64,000 nucleotides of DNA. It comes from Leifsonia sp. Root1293 (GTDB lineage: Bacteria; Actinomycetota; Actinomycetes; Actinomycetales; Microbacteriaceae). Position 1 is the first letter of the stretch, and each line of letters begins with the position of its first letter. Shown in pieces: positions 1-8,375 of this stretch. The notes below the pieces were generated by a model. That model made no database searches. It was not told the DNA's origin and was given only the letters and a program-made list of their open reading frames with translations. Both the position numbers and the translations under genes were made by a program. The stretch is from positions 991,249-1,055,248 of the forward strand of contig NZ_LMEH01000002.1 in NCBI RefSeq assembly GCF_001425325.1, read 5' to 3'.

Positions 1-233
1 TCTCCATCGTCTTCACCGGCCTCCGCGAGGGCGAGAAGCTGCACGAGATCCTGGTCGGCACGGGCGAGACCGACGCGCGCCCGCTGCATCCGAAGATCTC
101 CCACGCCAAGGTCGGCGGAATCTCACCCGAGCGTCTCGACAAGGCTGGGTGGGAAGAACGGATGCGCGCGCAACCGCGCAACAACGACACGTCGCAGGTT
201 CCCCGGATCTCGACCGGAGGACACACATCATGA
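1..233 (+). CDS. Nucleotide-sugar 4,6-dehydratase, C-terminal fragment (PglF/CapD-type)
   Basis: Only the last 76 codons are inside the window; the gene begins upstream. The fragment contains TGLREGEKLHEIL, the conserved C-terminal signature of FlaA1/CapD/PglF short-chain dehydratases, which convert UDP-GlcNAc to the 4-keto-6-deoxy sugar. The tail after it is hydrophilic and not diagnostic. The stop TGA overlaps the ATG of the next gene (ATGA), so the two are translationally coupled. The following genes (aminotransferase, PglC, PglD) are the expected partners of a PglF, which supports the call. The N-terminal domain cannot be seen, so a long membrane-anchored PglF and a short soluble PseB-like protein cannot be separated. 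Confidence 0.8.
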   Translation, partial: SIVFTGLREGEKLHEILVGTGETDARPLHPKISHAKVGGISPERLDKAGWEERMRAQPRNNDTSQVPRISTGGHTS

Positions 234-1369
234 CGACCGAGCGCATCTACATGTCGTCTCCCGACATGAGCGAACTCGAGGAGCAGTACCTCGTCGGCGC
301 CCTCCGCTCGGGATGGGTCGCTCCCCTCGGACCCGACGTCGACGCCTTCGAGCGCGAGCTGGCCGAGCGCGTGGGTGTGGCGCATGCCGTTGCCCTGAGT
401 TCGGGAACGGCCGCTCTTCACCTCGGCCTGCTGGGGCTCGGAGTGAAGCGCGACGATGTCGTGCTGACGTCGACCATGACGTTCGCCGCCACGGCGAACG
501 CCATCGTCTACACCGGAGCGGAGCCGTTCTTCATCGACTGTCTGCCCGACACCGGCAACATGGATCCCGCTCTGCTCGAGGAGGCGCTGCAGAAGCTGAC
601 GGCAGCGGGCGAGAGGGTCGCGGCCATCGTTCCGGTCGACCTCCTCGGCAAGGCGGTCGACTACACGGCCATCGAGGCGATCGCAGCACGGTACGGCGTT
701 CCGGTGCTGGCGGATGCCGCCGAATCGCTGGGCGCCAGTCATCGCGGCCGGGCTGCCGGAAGCTTCGGTCGCGCGTCGGTCGTGTCGTTCAACGGAAACA
801 AGATCATGACCACGTCGGGCGGCGGCATGCTGCTGACCGACGACGAGGCGCTCGCTCAGCACACTCGGTATCTCGCCACCCAGGCCCGCCAGCCGGTCGC
901 GCACTACGAGCACGTCGACATCGGCTACAACTACAGACTCAGCAACCTGCTGGCCGCCCTCGGCCGCGCCCAGCTGTCGCGCCTCGACGAGATGATCGCT
1001 CGCCGTCGACGCGTGCGCGACGCGTACAAGTCCCTGCTCGCCGACGTCGACGGGGTCGAGGTCTTCGGGGCTGACGGCGACGAGGCGGACAACGTCTGGC
1101 TGACCTCGATCCTGGTCGACGAGAGCACCACGGGATGGGCGCCGTCGGCGCTCAGCGCATCGCTGGCGGAGCTGAACATCGAGAGCCGACCGCTCTGGAA
1201 GCCCATGCATCTTCAGCCGGTCTTCGCCGGTTCGCGGTCGCTGGTCAACGGCAGCTCGGAGCGGCTGTTCTCCACCGGCGTCACGCTGCCCAGCGGTTCG
1301 GCGCTGTCGGGGGAGCAGATCGATCGCGTCAGCGTGGCCCTCCACGATTTCATCGGTGGTCGCTCATGA
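230..1369 (+). CDS. pglE: DegT/DnrJ/EryC1/StrS-family PLP aminotransferase (PglE-like)
   Basis: A 379-residue PLP-dependent sugar aminotransferase, predicted to aminate C4 of the 4-keto-6-deoxy UDP-GlcNAc made by the preceding dehydratase. SSGTAALHLGL near residue 60 is the PLP-phosphate region, DAAESLGA is the cofactor Asp region, and NGNKIMTTSGGG carries the Schiff-base Lys at about residue 191. The start at 230 is chosen over upstream in-frame codons because it overlaps the previous stop (ATGA) and has a CCGGAGG ribosome-binding site about 9 bases upstream. Its stop overlaps the next gene by 4 bases. The exact sugar cannot be proven from sequence; the bacillosamine-type reading rests on pglC and pglD directly downstream. 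Confidence 0.88.
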   Translation: MTTERIYMSSPDMSELEEQYLVGALRSGWVAPLGPDVDAFERELAERVGVAHAVALSSGTAALHLGLLGLGVKRDDVVLTSTMTFAATANAIVYTGAEPFFIDCLPDTGNMDPALLEEALQKLTAAGERVAAIVPVDLLGKAVDYTAIEAIAARYGVPVLADAAESLGASHRGRAAGSFGRASVVSFNGNKIMTTSGGGMLLTDDEALAQHTRYLATQARQPVAHYEHVDIGYNYRLSNLLAALGRAQLSRLDEMIARRRRVRDAYKSLLADVDGVEVFGADGDEADNVWLTSILVDESTTGWAPSALSASLAELNIESRPLWKPMHLQPVFAGSRSLVNGSSERLFSTGVTLPSGSALSGEQIDRVSVALHDFIGGRS

Positions 1370-1998
1370 CGGGCCGCCGCATTCCCTACGACACGCTCAA
1401 GCGCGGTCTCGACGTGGTCGCGTCAGGCGTCGGTCTCGTGCTCACGGCTCCGATCCAGGGCGCCGTGGCGCTCGCAGTCCGAAACCAACTCGGCTCGCCG
1501 GTGATCTTCCAGCAGGACCGCCCCGGCCGCGACGGCAGGATCTTCCGCCTCTACAAGTTCCGCACCATGAAAGACGTCGACGAGGCGGCCGGACTGGTGA
1601 CGGATGCCGACCGCCTCACCCCGTTCGGAGTCTGGCTGCGCTCGACCAGCCTCGACGAGCTGCCCACGCTCTGGAACGTCTTCAAGGGCGACATGAGCAT
1701 CGTCGGCCCGCGGCCTCTGCTCGTGCGCTACCTCGACCGCTACACGCCGACCCAGGCCCGCCGCCATGAGGTCCGGCCGGGCATCACCGGTCTGGCGCAG
1801 GCGAGCGGACGCAACGAGGTCGAGTGGGAGCGGAAGTTCGAGCTGGACGTCGAATACGTCGACAGTCGCAGCCTGCGACTCGACGCCAAAGTTCTGTTGT
1901 GGACGGTCCTTGCCGTGGTCCGGCGCGAGGGTGTCACGTCGGGGGAGCATGCGACCACCCATGAGTTTCTCGGAGCGTCGGACGGGGTTCGGGCATGA
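1366..1998 (+). CDS. pglC: Initiating phosphoglycosyltransferase, PglC-like sugar transferase
   Basis: A 210-residue bacterial sugar transferase (monotopic PGT family) that moves a phospho-sugar from UDP-sugar onto undecaprenyl phosphate at the inner leaflet of the membrane. It has the N-terminal re-entrant hydrophobic helix (residues about 12-35), QDRPGRDGRIFRLYKFRTM, the catalytic-region signature SLDELPTLWNVFKGDMSIVG, and RPGITGLAQASGR. It lacks the extra N-terminal membrane domain of WbaP proteins, so it is the short PglC form. It overlaps both neighbours by 4 bases (ATGA). The flanking PglE and PglD suggest a diacetylbacillosamine-like first sugar. Confidence 0.9.
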   Translation: MTGRRIPYDTLKRGLDVVASGVGLVLTAPIQGAVALAVRNQLGSPVIFQQDRPGRDGRIFRLYKFRTMKDVDEAAGLVTDADRLTPFGVWLRSTSLDELPTLWNVFKGDMSIVGPRPLLVRYLDRYTPTQARRHEVRPGITGLAQASGRNEVEWERKFELDVEYVDSRSLRLDAKVLLWTVLAVVRREGVTSGEHATTHEFLGASDGVRA

Positions 1999-2666
1999 CT
2001 CGGGACCTGATCATCATCGGCGCAGGGGGATTCGGTCGCGAGACGCTCGACATCGTTGAGGCGATCAACGCCGCGGACGTCCAGGCGAGGTATCGAGTCG
2101 TGGGCATCGTCGATGACGCGCTCGGCGAGATTGCCGGTGCACGACTCGCTGCGCGAGGGTACGCCCACCTCGGTGGGCTGGATGATTGGCTGGCTGGCGA
2201 CTCGACTGCGGACTTCGTCATTGCGATCGGATCGCCCGCGGTGAGATCATCGATCGCTCGCCGGGTCGAGGGGCCGAACCGCCGAGCAGCAACCTTGATC
2301 CATCCTTCAGCGTTGATCGGATCCGAGGCGCAGATTGCCGAGGGTGTGGTCGTGTGCGCAGGGGTGAATATCTCGACGAACGTCGTCCTGGGGCGCCACG
2401 TTCATCTCAATCCCAGCGCTGTCGTCGGTCACGACGCGATCCTGTCCGACTTCGTATCCGTCAATCCGGCTGCCGTCGTGTCCGGAGACGTCGTCGTCGA
2501 ATCGCGCGTTCTGATCGGCGCAGGGTCGGTCGTGTTGCAGGGCTTGGTCCTTGCGCACGGAACAACCGTGGGAGCCAGCGCCTGTGTCACGCGGAACAGT
2601 GCCCCGGATTCCGTCCTCGTCGGCGTGCCCGCCCGTCCTCTGGCGCTCGATGAGGCGAGCCGATGA
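1995..2666 (+). CDS. pglD: Sugar N-acetyltransferase, left-handed beta-helix (PglD/NeuD-like)
   Basis: A 223-residue protein with a Rossmann-like N-terminal half (LIIIGAGGFGRETLDIV at residues 4-20, then VVGIVDD) and a C-terminal hexapeptide-repeat helix from about residue 100 (HPSALIGSEAQIAEG, HVHLNPSAVVGHD, VLIGAGSVVLQG). This is the PglD/NeuD layout. The predicted reaction is acetyl-CoA-dependent N-acetylation of the 4-amino sugar made by the aminotransferase two genes upstream. It overlaps pglC and the next glycosyltransferase by 4 bases each. From about here G+C drops and codon choice becomes more AT-tolerant than in pglE and pglC. Confidence 0.85.
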   Translation: MTRDLIIIGAGGFGRETLDIVEAINAADVQARYRVVGIVDDALGEIAGARLAARGYAHLGGLDDWLAGDSTADFVIAIGSPAVRSSIARRVEGPNRRAATLIHPSALIGSEAQIAEGVVVCAGVNISTNVVLGRHVHLNPSAVVGHDAILSDFVSVNPAAVVSGDVVVESRVLIGAGSVVLQGLVLAHGTTVGASACVTRNSAPDSVLVGVPARPLALDEASR

Positions 2667-3910
2667 GAGTACTGATCGTCTCTCAGTACTTCGCTCCGGA
2701 GCCGGTCATCCTGCCGCCGTCCATTGCTTCAGGCCTGGCTGAACGTGGCCACGAGGTCCGAGTGCTCACCGGATATCCCAATTACCCCGACGGCCGTATC
2801 GCCGCGGGCTATCGCCAACGCTGGCGCGGCCGCGAAAAGCACGGTGCATTCGGACTGATCCGTGTGCCACTGTTCATCGATCACTCGCAGAATGCGGTCC
2901 GTCGGCTTGTGAATTACGTGTCGTTCGGCCTGTCATCGGCTTCGGCCGTCGGTGCCGCGTGGCGAGCCGATGTCGTATACGTCTACGCCCCGCAGATGAC
3001 CGCAGCCATCGGACCGTGGATCTGGCGCCTGTTCGGCGGGCCGCGATACGTGCTGCATATCCAGGACCTCTGGCCGGAATCCATAATCGGATCCTCGCTG
3101 GTGAGCCCTGGTCTCGTGAGCCGGCTCGCAACCCGGATGCTCGACCCCTGGCTCCGCGATGTATATCGTCGCGCAGATGCGGTCATCGCCATCGCTCCCG
3201 GGATGCGCACCACGCTCACTGAAAGAGGCTCAGACCCGACAACGACCAAACTGGTCTTCAACTGGGCGGACGAGCCCGCGGTCGCGCCCGATCGAACCGT
3301 CCAGGAAGACCATGCCGAGACGACGAAAGTCGTCTTCGCTGGCAACGTCGGCATGATGCAGGACCTTCAGACCGCCATCCGTGCTGCGTACGCCGTCCGT
3401 GACATAGCGGGGTTCTCATTGACCGTCGTGGGCGCTGGCGCTGCTCTGGCTCAAGCGCAACGCCTCCGGGACGAACTTGGAGCCGACAACGTGAAGTTCG
3501 CGGAGCGAGTGTCGCCCGACCAGATGGGTCCCATCTATCGCGACTCCGACTTCCAGCTCGTGACGTTGAAGGACCTCCCCGTCTTCCATCACACCATCCC
3601 TTCGAAACTGCAGGGTGCCTTTGCGAACGCCCGACCAGTGATCATCTCCGTTCCCGGAGATGCAGCTCGACTGGTCGAGCAGTCGGAGGCGGGTTTCGTC
3701 GCGATGCCCGAGAGCGTCGCGTCCTTGGAAGAGGCATTCCGAGCGGCCGCGGCGCTCGATCGCGACGGGCGGGCCGCGGCTGGGGCGAAGGCCCGGGCCT
3801 TCTATGACCAGAACATGTCATTCGACGAGTCGTTGACGAGAATCGAGTCGATCCTGTGCAGAGTCGCAGCATCGTCGGAACACCAACAGAGCAAAGGGAT
3901 CTCCGAGTGA
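2663..3910 (+). CDS. Glycosyltransferase family 4 (WbuB-like)
   Basis: A 415-residue GT-B glycosyltransferase. The N-terminal FAPEP followed by a TGYPNYPDG motif, HIQDLWPES near residue 132 and the C-terminal donor domain (VVFAGNVGMMQDL, then YRDSDFQLVTL and TIPSKLQGAFANARPVI) match WbuB/WbuB-like enzymes, which in several O-antigen loci transfer N-acetyl-L-fucosamine. CapE, CapF and CapG, which make UDP-L-FucNAc, follow immediately, so a FucNAc transfer to the undecaprenyl-linked first sugar is a reasonable inference. It overlaps pglD by 4 bases and shares a GTGA overlap with capE. Confidence 0.85.
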   Translation: MRVLIVSQYFAPEPVILPPSIASGLAERGHEVRVLTGYPNYPDGRIAAGYRQRWRGREKHGAFGLIRVPLFIDHSQNAVRRLVNYVSFGLSSASAVGAAWRADVVYVYAPQMTAAIGPWIWRLFGGPRYVLHIQDLWPESIIGSSLVSPGLVSRLATRMLDPWLRDVYRRADAVIAIAPGMRTTLTERGSDPTTTKLVFNWADEPAVAPDRTVQEDHAETTKVVFAGNVGMMQDLQTAIRAAYAVRDIAGFSLTVVGAGAALAQAQRLRDELGADNVKFAERVSPDQMGPIYRDSDFQLVTLKDLPVFHHTIPSKLQGAFANARPVIISVPGDAARLVEQSEAGFVAMPESVASLEEAFRAAAALDRDGRAAAGAKARAFYDQNMSFDESLTRIESILCRVAASSEHQQSKGISE

Positions 3911-4944
3911 GTTATGCAGATGCGAAAGTCCTCGTCACCGGTGGAACCGGTTCGTTCGGGCACACGGTAGCCCGAAAGATGCTGGATGAAGGCGTGGGCG
4001 AGGTCCGGGTGCTCAGCCGCGACGAGGCCAAACAGGATCTGATGAGGCATGAGATCTCGGACGACCGAGTTCGCTTCTACGTCGGCGACGTCCGCGACTA
4101 TCTCAGCGTCGAGCGTGCGTCGAAGGATGTCGACTACGTGTTCCACGCCGCCGCCCTGAAGCAGGTGCCATCGTGCGAGTTCTTCCCGATGGAGGCCGTG
4201 AGGACCAACGTAATCGGAAGCGAGAACGTAGTCCGGGCTGCTGAGGCGAACGGCGTCAGATCACTCGTCTGCCTCAGCACGGACAAGGCGGTCTACCCGG
4301 TCAATGCCATGGGAATGTCCAAGGCGATGATGGAGAAGGTGGCGCAGTCGCATGGTCTGAACAACCCCAATGCGACGACCACTGTGTCCTGCGTCCGCTA
4401 CGGGAACGTCATGTATTCACGCGGAAGCGTCATCCCGCTCTTCATCCGGCAGCTGCGGGAGGGAAAGCGGCTGACGATCACGAATCCCGAGATGACGCGT
4501 TTCATGATGTCCCTCGCCGATTCCGTCGGCCTGGTCGAATTCGCATTTGCGAATGCCAAGCAGGGAGACCTTTTCATTCGTAAGGCACCCTCATGCACGG
4601 TTCGCGACCTCGCTGTGGCGATTTCGAATCTGTTCGGGGTGGACCCCGACATCAACGTGATCGGAACGCGTCACGCCGAAAAGCTGTCCGAGGCCTTGGC
4701 CAGCCGTGAAGAACTCTCCCGTGCCACCGACATGGGCGACTACTTCCGGATCGCCGCAGACGCCCGCGACCTCAACTACAGCCTCTACGTCGACGAAGGA
4801 GACGTCACACAGGCGCAGTACTCCGACTATGACTCCCACACCGTCGAACGGATGGACGTGGCGGCGGTCGAGACGCTCCTGCTGACCATCCCCGAGGTGC
4901 GGCTGGAACTCCAGAACGCCGGCCGGCCGTTCGAGCGAATCTGA
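3907..4944 (+). CDS. capE: UDP-GlcNAc 4,6-dehydratase/5-epimerase (CapE/FnlA/WbjB)
   Basis: A 345-residue extended short-chain dehydrogenase that starts UDP-N-acetyl-L-fucosamine synthesis by converting UDP-GlcNAc to a 4-keto-6-deoxy L-sugar. Visible motifs are the Rossmann GGTGSFG (residues 12-18), STDKAVYPVNAMGMSKAMMEK with the catalytic Lys near residue 139, and RYGNVMYSRGSVIPLF. The GTG at 3907 is preferred to the in-frame codon at 3856: it overlaps the upstream stop as GTGA, has an AAAGGGA ribosome-binding site, and puts the Rossmann strand at the normal distance from the start. The downstream capF and capG complete the pathway. Confidence 0.93.
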   Translation: MSYADAKVLVTGGTGSFGHTVARKMLDEGVGEVRVLSRDEAKQDLMRHEISDDRVRFYVGDVRDYLSVERASKDVDYVFHAAALKQVPSCEFFPMEAVRTNVIGSENVVRAAEANGVRSLVCLSTDKAVYPVNAMGMSKAMMEKVAQSHGLNNPNATTTVSCVRYGNVMYSRGSVIPLFIRQLREGKRLTITNPEMTRFMMSLADSVGLVEFAFANAKQGDLFIRKAPSCTVRDLAVAISNLFGVDPDINVIGTRHAEKLSEALASREELSRATDMGDYFRIAADARDLNYSLYVDEGDVTQAQYSDYDSHTVERMDVAAVETLLLTIPEVRLELQNAGRPFERI

Positions 4945-6044
4945 TGGACGCCGCTCGGGTTGCTCTCACCGGTTCTGGCGGTTTCCTCGGGTGGCATACC
5001 CGCGCGGCCCTGGCTGCGACTGGCGTCCACGTGGCCGCGATCGGCCTCGGCACGGACTTCGATGAAGTGCAGGCATCCGAGCTCGTCGCGGGTTGCGACC
5101 GGGTCATCCACCTCGCTGGAGTAAACAGGGGGTCCGATAACGAGATCACCGACGGCAACGTCCAGTTCGCACGCCAACTCCTGGCCGCGATGGAGCAAGC
5201 CGAGGTGCGACCGGGAGTGGTCACGTTCGCGAACTCGGTTCAGGCCGGCAACGGCACGGTCTACGGCTACGCCAAGAAGGCCGCCGGCGCAATCCTCCGA
5301 GACGGTTGCGCCGCGCTCGGCATCGCGTTCGAGGACGTGGAACTGCCGAACATCTTCGGTGAGCACGGGCGTCCCTTCTACAACTCTGTTTTCGCTACGT
5401 TCTCCACTCTCATCGCAGGCGGTGGCTCGCCCGTCATCGACGTCGACAAAGAGCTCGTTCTCGTGCATGCGCAGGACGCCGTCGATGTACTGACCGGGGC
5501 GGCGCCACTCGTCGCGCTCTCCGACCGGAGTCGGATCGTGTCCGTGCGCGAGTTGTCCGGGCTCCTGGAGGAGATGGGGGCCGTGTATGCATCCGGGGAG
5601 ATTCCAGACATCTCCAGCCCGTTCCGTCGAGACGTCTTCAACGCCTATCGCTCGTACACTGTGCCTGGCAGCATTCCCATCGGGCTGCACCGCCACGCGG
5701 ACGCACGGGGTTCGTTCTTCGAGATCCTCAAGTCCCGAGGCGGGACGGGTCAGACCTCCTTCTCGACGACGGTCCCCGGAGTTACGAGAGGCGACCACTT
5801 CCATCGCCGTAAAGTGGAACGGTTCGTCGTGCTGTCGGGCCGGGCGGTCATCTCCCTCCGGCGCCTCTTCAGCAACGAGGTCATCTCAATCGAAATCGAT
5901 GGGGACGACCCCGTGGCGGTGGACATGCCCACGATGTGGAGCCACAACATTCGCAATACCGGGTCCCAGGAGCTGTACACGGCTTTCTGGACTAACGACC
6001 TCTTCGACCCACTCAACCCCGACACCTTCGCGGAGGCAGTATGA
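4944..6044 (+). CDS. capF: UDP-2-acetamido-2,6-dideoxy-hexulose reductase with cupin tail (CapF/FnlB/WbjC)
   Basis: A 366-residue bifunctional protein. The N-terminal reductase domain has TGSGGFLGWHT (from residue 9) and VIHLAGVNR, plus YGYAKKAAG in the catalytic Tyr/Lys position. The C-terminal cupin begins near residue 245 and carries RGDHFHRRKVERF around residue 282, the metal-binding cupin signature of CapF. Known CapF proteins epimerise C3 with the cupin and reduce C4 with the SDR domain, giving UDP-2-acetamido-2,6-dideoxy-L-talose. The ATG overlaps the capE stop (CTGATG), and the stop overlaps capG by 4 bases. Confidence 0.93.
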   Translation: MDAARVALTGSGGFLGWHTRAALAATGVHVAAIGLGTDFDEVQASELVAGCDRVIHLAGVNRGSDNEITDGNVQFARQLLAAMEQAEVRPGVVTFANSVQAGNGTVYGYAKKAAGAILRDGCAALGIAFEDVELPNIFGEHGRPFYNSVFATFSTLIAGGGSPVIDVDKELVLVHAQDAVDVLTGAAPLVALSDRSRIVSVRELSGLLEEMGAVYASGEIPDISSPFRRDVFNAYRSYTVPGSIPIGLHRHADARGSFFEILKSRGGTGQTSFSTTVPGVTRGDHFHRRKVERFVVLSGRAVISLRRLFSNEVISIEIDGDDPVAVDMPTMWSHNIRNTGSQELYTAFWTNDLFDPLNPDTFAEAV

Positions 6045-7168
6045 CTACGACAGCGAGGCTCAAGGTGATGACGGTCGTGGGCACCCGACCGGAAATCATC
6101 CGGCTTTCCGAGACCATCAAACGCCTCGATGAATATACCGACCATGTCCTCGTGCACACCGGACAGAACTACGACTACGAACTCAACGAAGTCTTCTTCG
6201 AAGATCTCGGGCTGCGGCGTCCGGACATCTTCCTGGGTGCTGACACAAGTTCACTCGGAGCCGTGCTCGGCACGGTTATGACCGGCGTGGAGCTAGCGAT
6301 CCGGAGTGAGAAGCCGGATGCATTCCTGGTGCTCGGCGACACCAACAGCTGCATCTCGGCCGTCATAGCGAAACGGATGAAGGTGCCCGTCTTTCATATG
6401 GAAGCAGGCAACCGGAGCTTCGATGAGAACGTGCCCGAGGAGACCAACCGAAAGCTGGTCGATCATGTCGCCGACTACAACCTCGCGTACACGGAGCACG
6501 CTCGGAGGAATCTTCTCTCGGAGGGGTTGCATCCGTCTCGTGTCATCATGACCGGCTCGCCGATGCGCGAAGTGCTCGAGGCGAACCGGTCGGCCATCGA
6601 TGGTAGCGACATCTTGGAGAGGCTGGACCTGGCTCCGAAGGGATACTTCCTGGCAAGCGTCCACAGAGAGGAGAACGTCGACAATTCGGACAGACTCCGA
6701 GCTGTGGTGGCGTCGCTGAAGCTGGTGAGCGAGAAGTGGGGAAAACCGGTTCTGGTTTCGACGCACCCTCGCACTCGCAAGCGGTTGGAAGAAAGCGGCC
6801 TTCTCGACTCGGATGGCCTCGTGTTCCATCCGCCGTTCGGATTCCTGGACTACGTCCGGCTACAGATGGATGCACAGCTCGTATTGTCCGACAGCGGCAC
6901 CATCGCCGAGGAATCAAGTCTTCTCGGGTTCCCCGCGGTGACTCTACGAGACTTCATCGAGCGTCCCGAGGCAATCGATTCGGGCTCGATCATCACGACC
7001 GGAGTCGAATCGTTCGCCGTCGTCGCAGCGATCGAGGTGCTGTTGGCCGGAGTATCTCAGGAGCGGGTGCTCCCCGCTGGCTACGAGATCCACGACACTT
7101 CCCGTAGAGTCCTCAACTTCATCCTTTCTGCTGCGCACAGCCATCGGGCGCGGCTCGGATTGCGATGA
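6041..7168 (+). CDS. capG: UDP-N-acetylglucosamine 2-epimerase family (CapG/FnlC/WbjD)
   Basis: A 375-residue WecB-superfamily 2-epimerase. GTRPEIIRLSETIKR near the N-terminus, HTGQNYDYELNEVFF, HMEAGNRSFDENVPEETNRK, STHPRTRKRLEESG and LSDSGTIAEESSLLG are the active-site segments of the family. Next to capE and capF it is best read as the last enzyme of UDP-N-acetyl-L-fucosamine synthesis rather than as a ManNAc-forming WecB. It overlaps capF by 4 bases. It ends the unbroken run of coupled genes that starts before position 1; 73 bases separate it from the next gene. Confidence 0.92.
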   Translation: MTTTARLKVMTVVGTRPEIIRLSETIKRLDEYTDHVLVHTGQNYDYELNEVFFEDLGLRRPDIFLGADTSSLGAVLGTVMTGVELAIRSEKPDAFLVLGDTNSCISAVIAKRMKVPVFHMEAGNRSFDENVPEETNRKLVDHVADYNLAYTEHARRNLLSEGLHPSRVIMTGSPMREVLEANRSAIDGSDILERLDLAPKGYFLASVHREENVDNSDRLRAVVASLKLVSEKWGKPVLVSTHPRTRKRLEESGLLDSDGLVFHPPFGFLDYVRLQMDAQLVLSDSGTIAEESSLLGFPAVTLRDFIERPEAIDSGSIITTGVESFAVVAAIEVLLAGVSQERVLPAGYEIHDTSRRVLNFILSAAHSHRARLGLR

Positions 7169-7241
7169 CCGGAACGGGCGGGTCGGACCCAGTGATGAGC
7201 CCGGGTACTCTATGGCCGCGAAATTGTGACGACGGCGCTGC

Positions 7242-8375
7242 ATGAAGGTTCTGGTCTACTACTTCGGCTTCCCGCACTATCGTCAGACGATCATCGAGCA
7301 ACTGGTGCAGAATCGCTCAGCTAACGTCGACATACTCTCGGGCAGCTCCGTGAAGGCAAGCATCGCCACACTGACCCCTGCAGATCTTCCGGCGCTCCGC
7401 CAAGTCCGCTCTCTGCGATTCGGTCCGTTCACCTGGGACGTGGGAGCGTTCAGCGCCGCCGTTGCAGGCGGCTACGACGCGGCCATCGTCGGACCTGCGA
7501 CGACGTCATTGTCGACATGGGCGATTCTGTTCGCTCGTCGATTCCGTCGCCGACCGACGTACCTCTGGGGCCAATGCGGGCGTGCCGGCGATCGAAGTCT
7601 CAAACGGCTTTTTCAGGAGATCATGAACCGGCTTGCCGCCGGGCTGCTCGTCTACGGTGAAGGAGAGGCCGCCGCCGCAAGGGAGTGGGGCACCCCTGCT
7701 TCGAAGGTCCACGTGGTCAGGAACGCCACGATCTCGAACGCGGACGTCCTGGCGCGCGTAGATGGGGCTGAACGCTATCGGGAGATGCGCCGCGCCGCGG
7801 AGCTCGCCAGCGATGGACGGATGCGATTGACGTTCGTCGGAAGGGTCAACGCCGACAAGCGGTTGTCCGTCCTCATCGAGGCAGGACTCGCTCTTCGCGA
7901 GAGGTATCCGGGCATCTCCGTCGACATCGTCGGAGAGGGAGACGAATTCGAGCTACTCCGTCGACGATTCGATCAGGATTTCGTGCATTTCCATGGGTGG
8001 GTCTACGACAGGAATCGGCTGGATACGATCTTTGAAGAGTCAACGCTCGTGGTCTCACCACAGCACATGGGGCTCCTGGCAGTCGACGCTCTGCGAGCGG
8101 GGATTCCCGTGCTTGTTCCTGACAATCCCCAGAACGCATCCGAGGTGGAGGCCCTCACCCTCGGTGTCAATTCGCTCACGTTCAAGCGAAGCGACGCGAT
8201 GTCATTGGCAGCCGTAGCCGAAGCATGGCTTGCCGGTGCGGCATCGATCGATGAGTCCGCATTCATCGAGTCACGCGAGGTGGCGCTGCGCGCCTGGGAA
8301 CCGTCAGCCGTCTCCGATGCAATTCTGTCCGTACTTGCGGCCGACCGACCAAGGAGCAGCACTCGTGCAGAGTAG
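7242..8375 (+). CDS. Glycosyltransferase family 4
   Basis: A 377-residue GT-B protein. The N-terminal half is variable (YYFGFPHYRQTIIEQL); the C-terminal donor domain is clear, with FVGRVNADKRLSVLIEAG near residue 195, VDIVGEGDEFELLRRR, and STLVVSPQHMGLLAVDALRAGIPVLVP in the position of the EX7E-type nucleotide-sugar motif, although the usual first Glu is not obvious. Acceptor and donor cannot be predicted. It begins 73 bases after capG, so it may have its own promoter or be reached by read-through. Its last 11 bases overlap the next gene. Confidence 0.85.
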   Translation: MKVLVYYFGFPHYRQTIIEQLVQNRSANVDILSGSSVKASIATLTPADLPALRQVRSLRFGPFTWDVGAFSAAVAGGYDAAIVGPATTSLSTWAILFARRFRRRPTYLWGQCGRAGDRSLKRLFQEIMNRLAAGLLVYGEGEAAAAREWGTPASKVHVVRNATISNADVLARVDGAERYREMRRAAELASDGRMRLTFVGRVNADKRLSVLIEAGLALRERYPGISVDIVGEGDEFELLRRRFDQDFVHFHGWVYDRNRLDTIFEESTLVVSPQHMGLLAVDALRAGIPVLVPDNPQNASEVEALTLGVNSLTFKRSDAMSLAAVAEAWLAGAASIDESAFIESREVALRAWEPSAVSDAILSVLAADRPRSSTRAE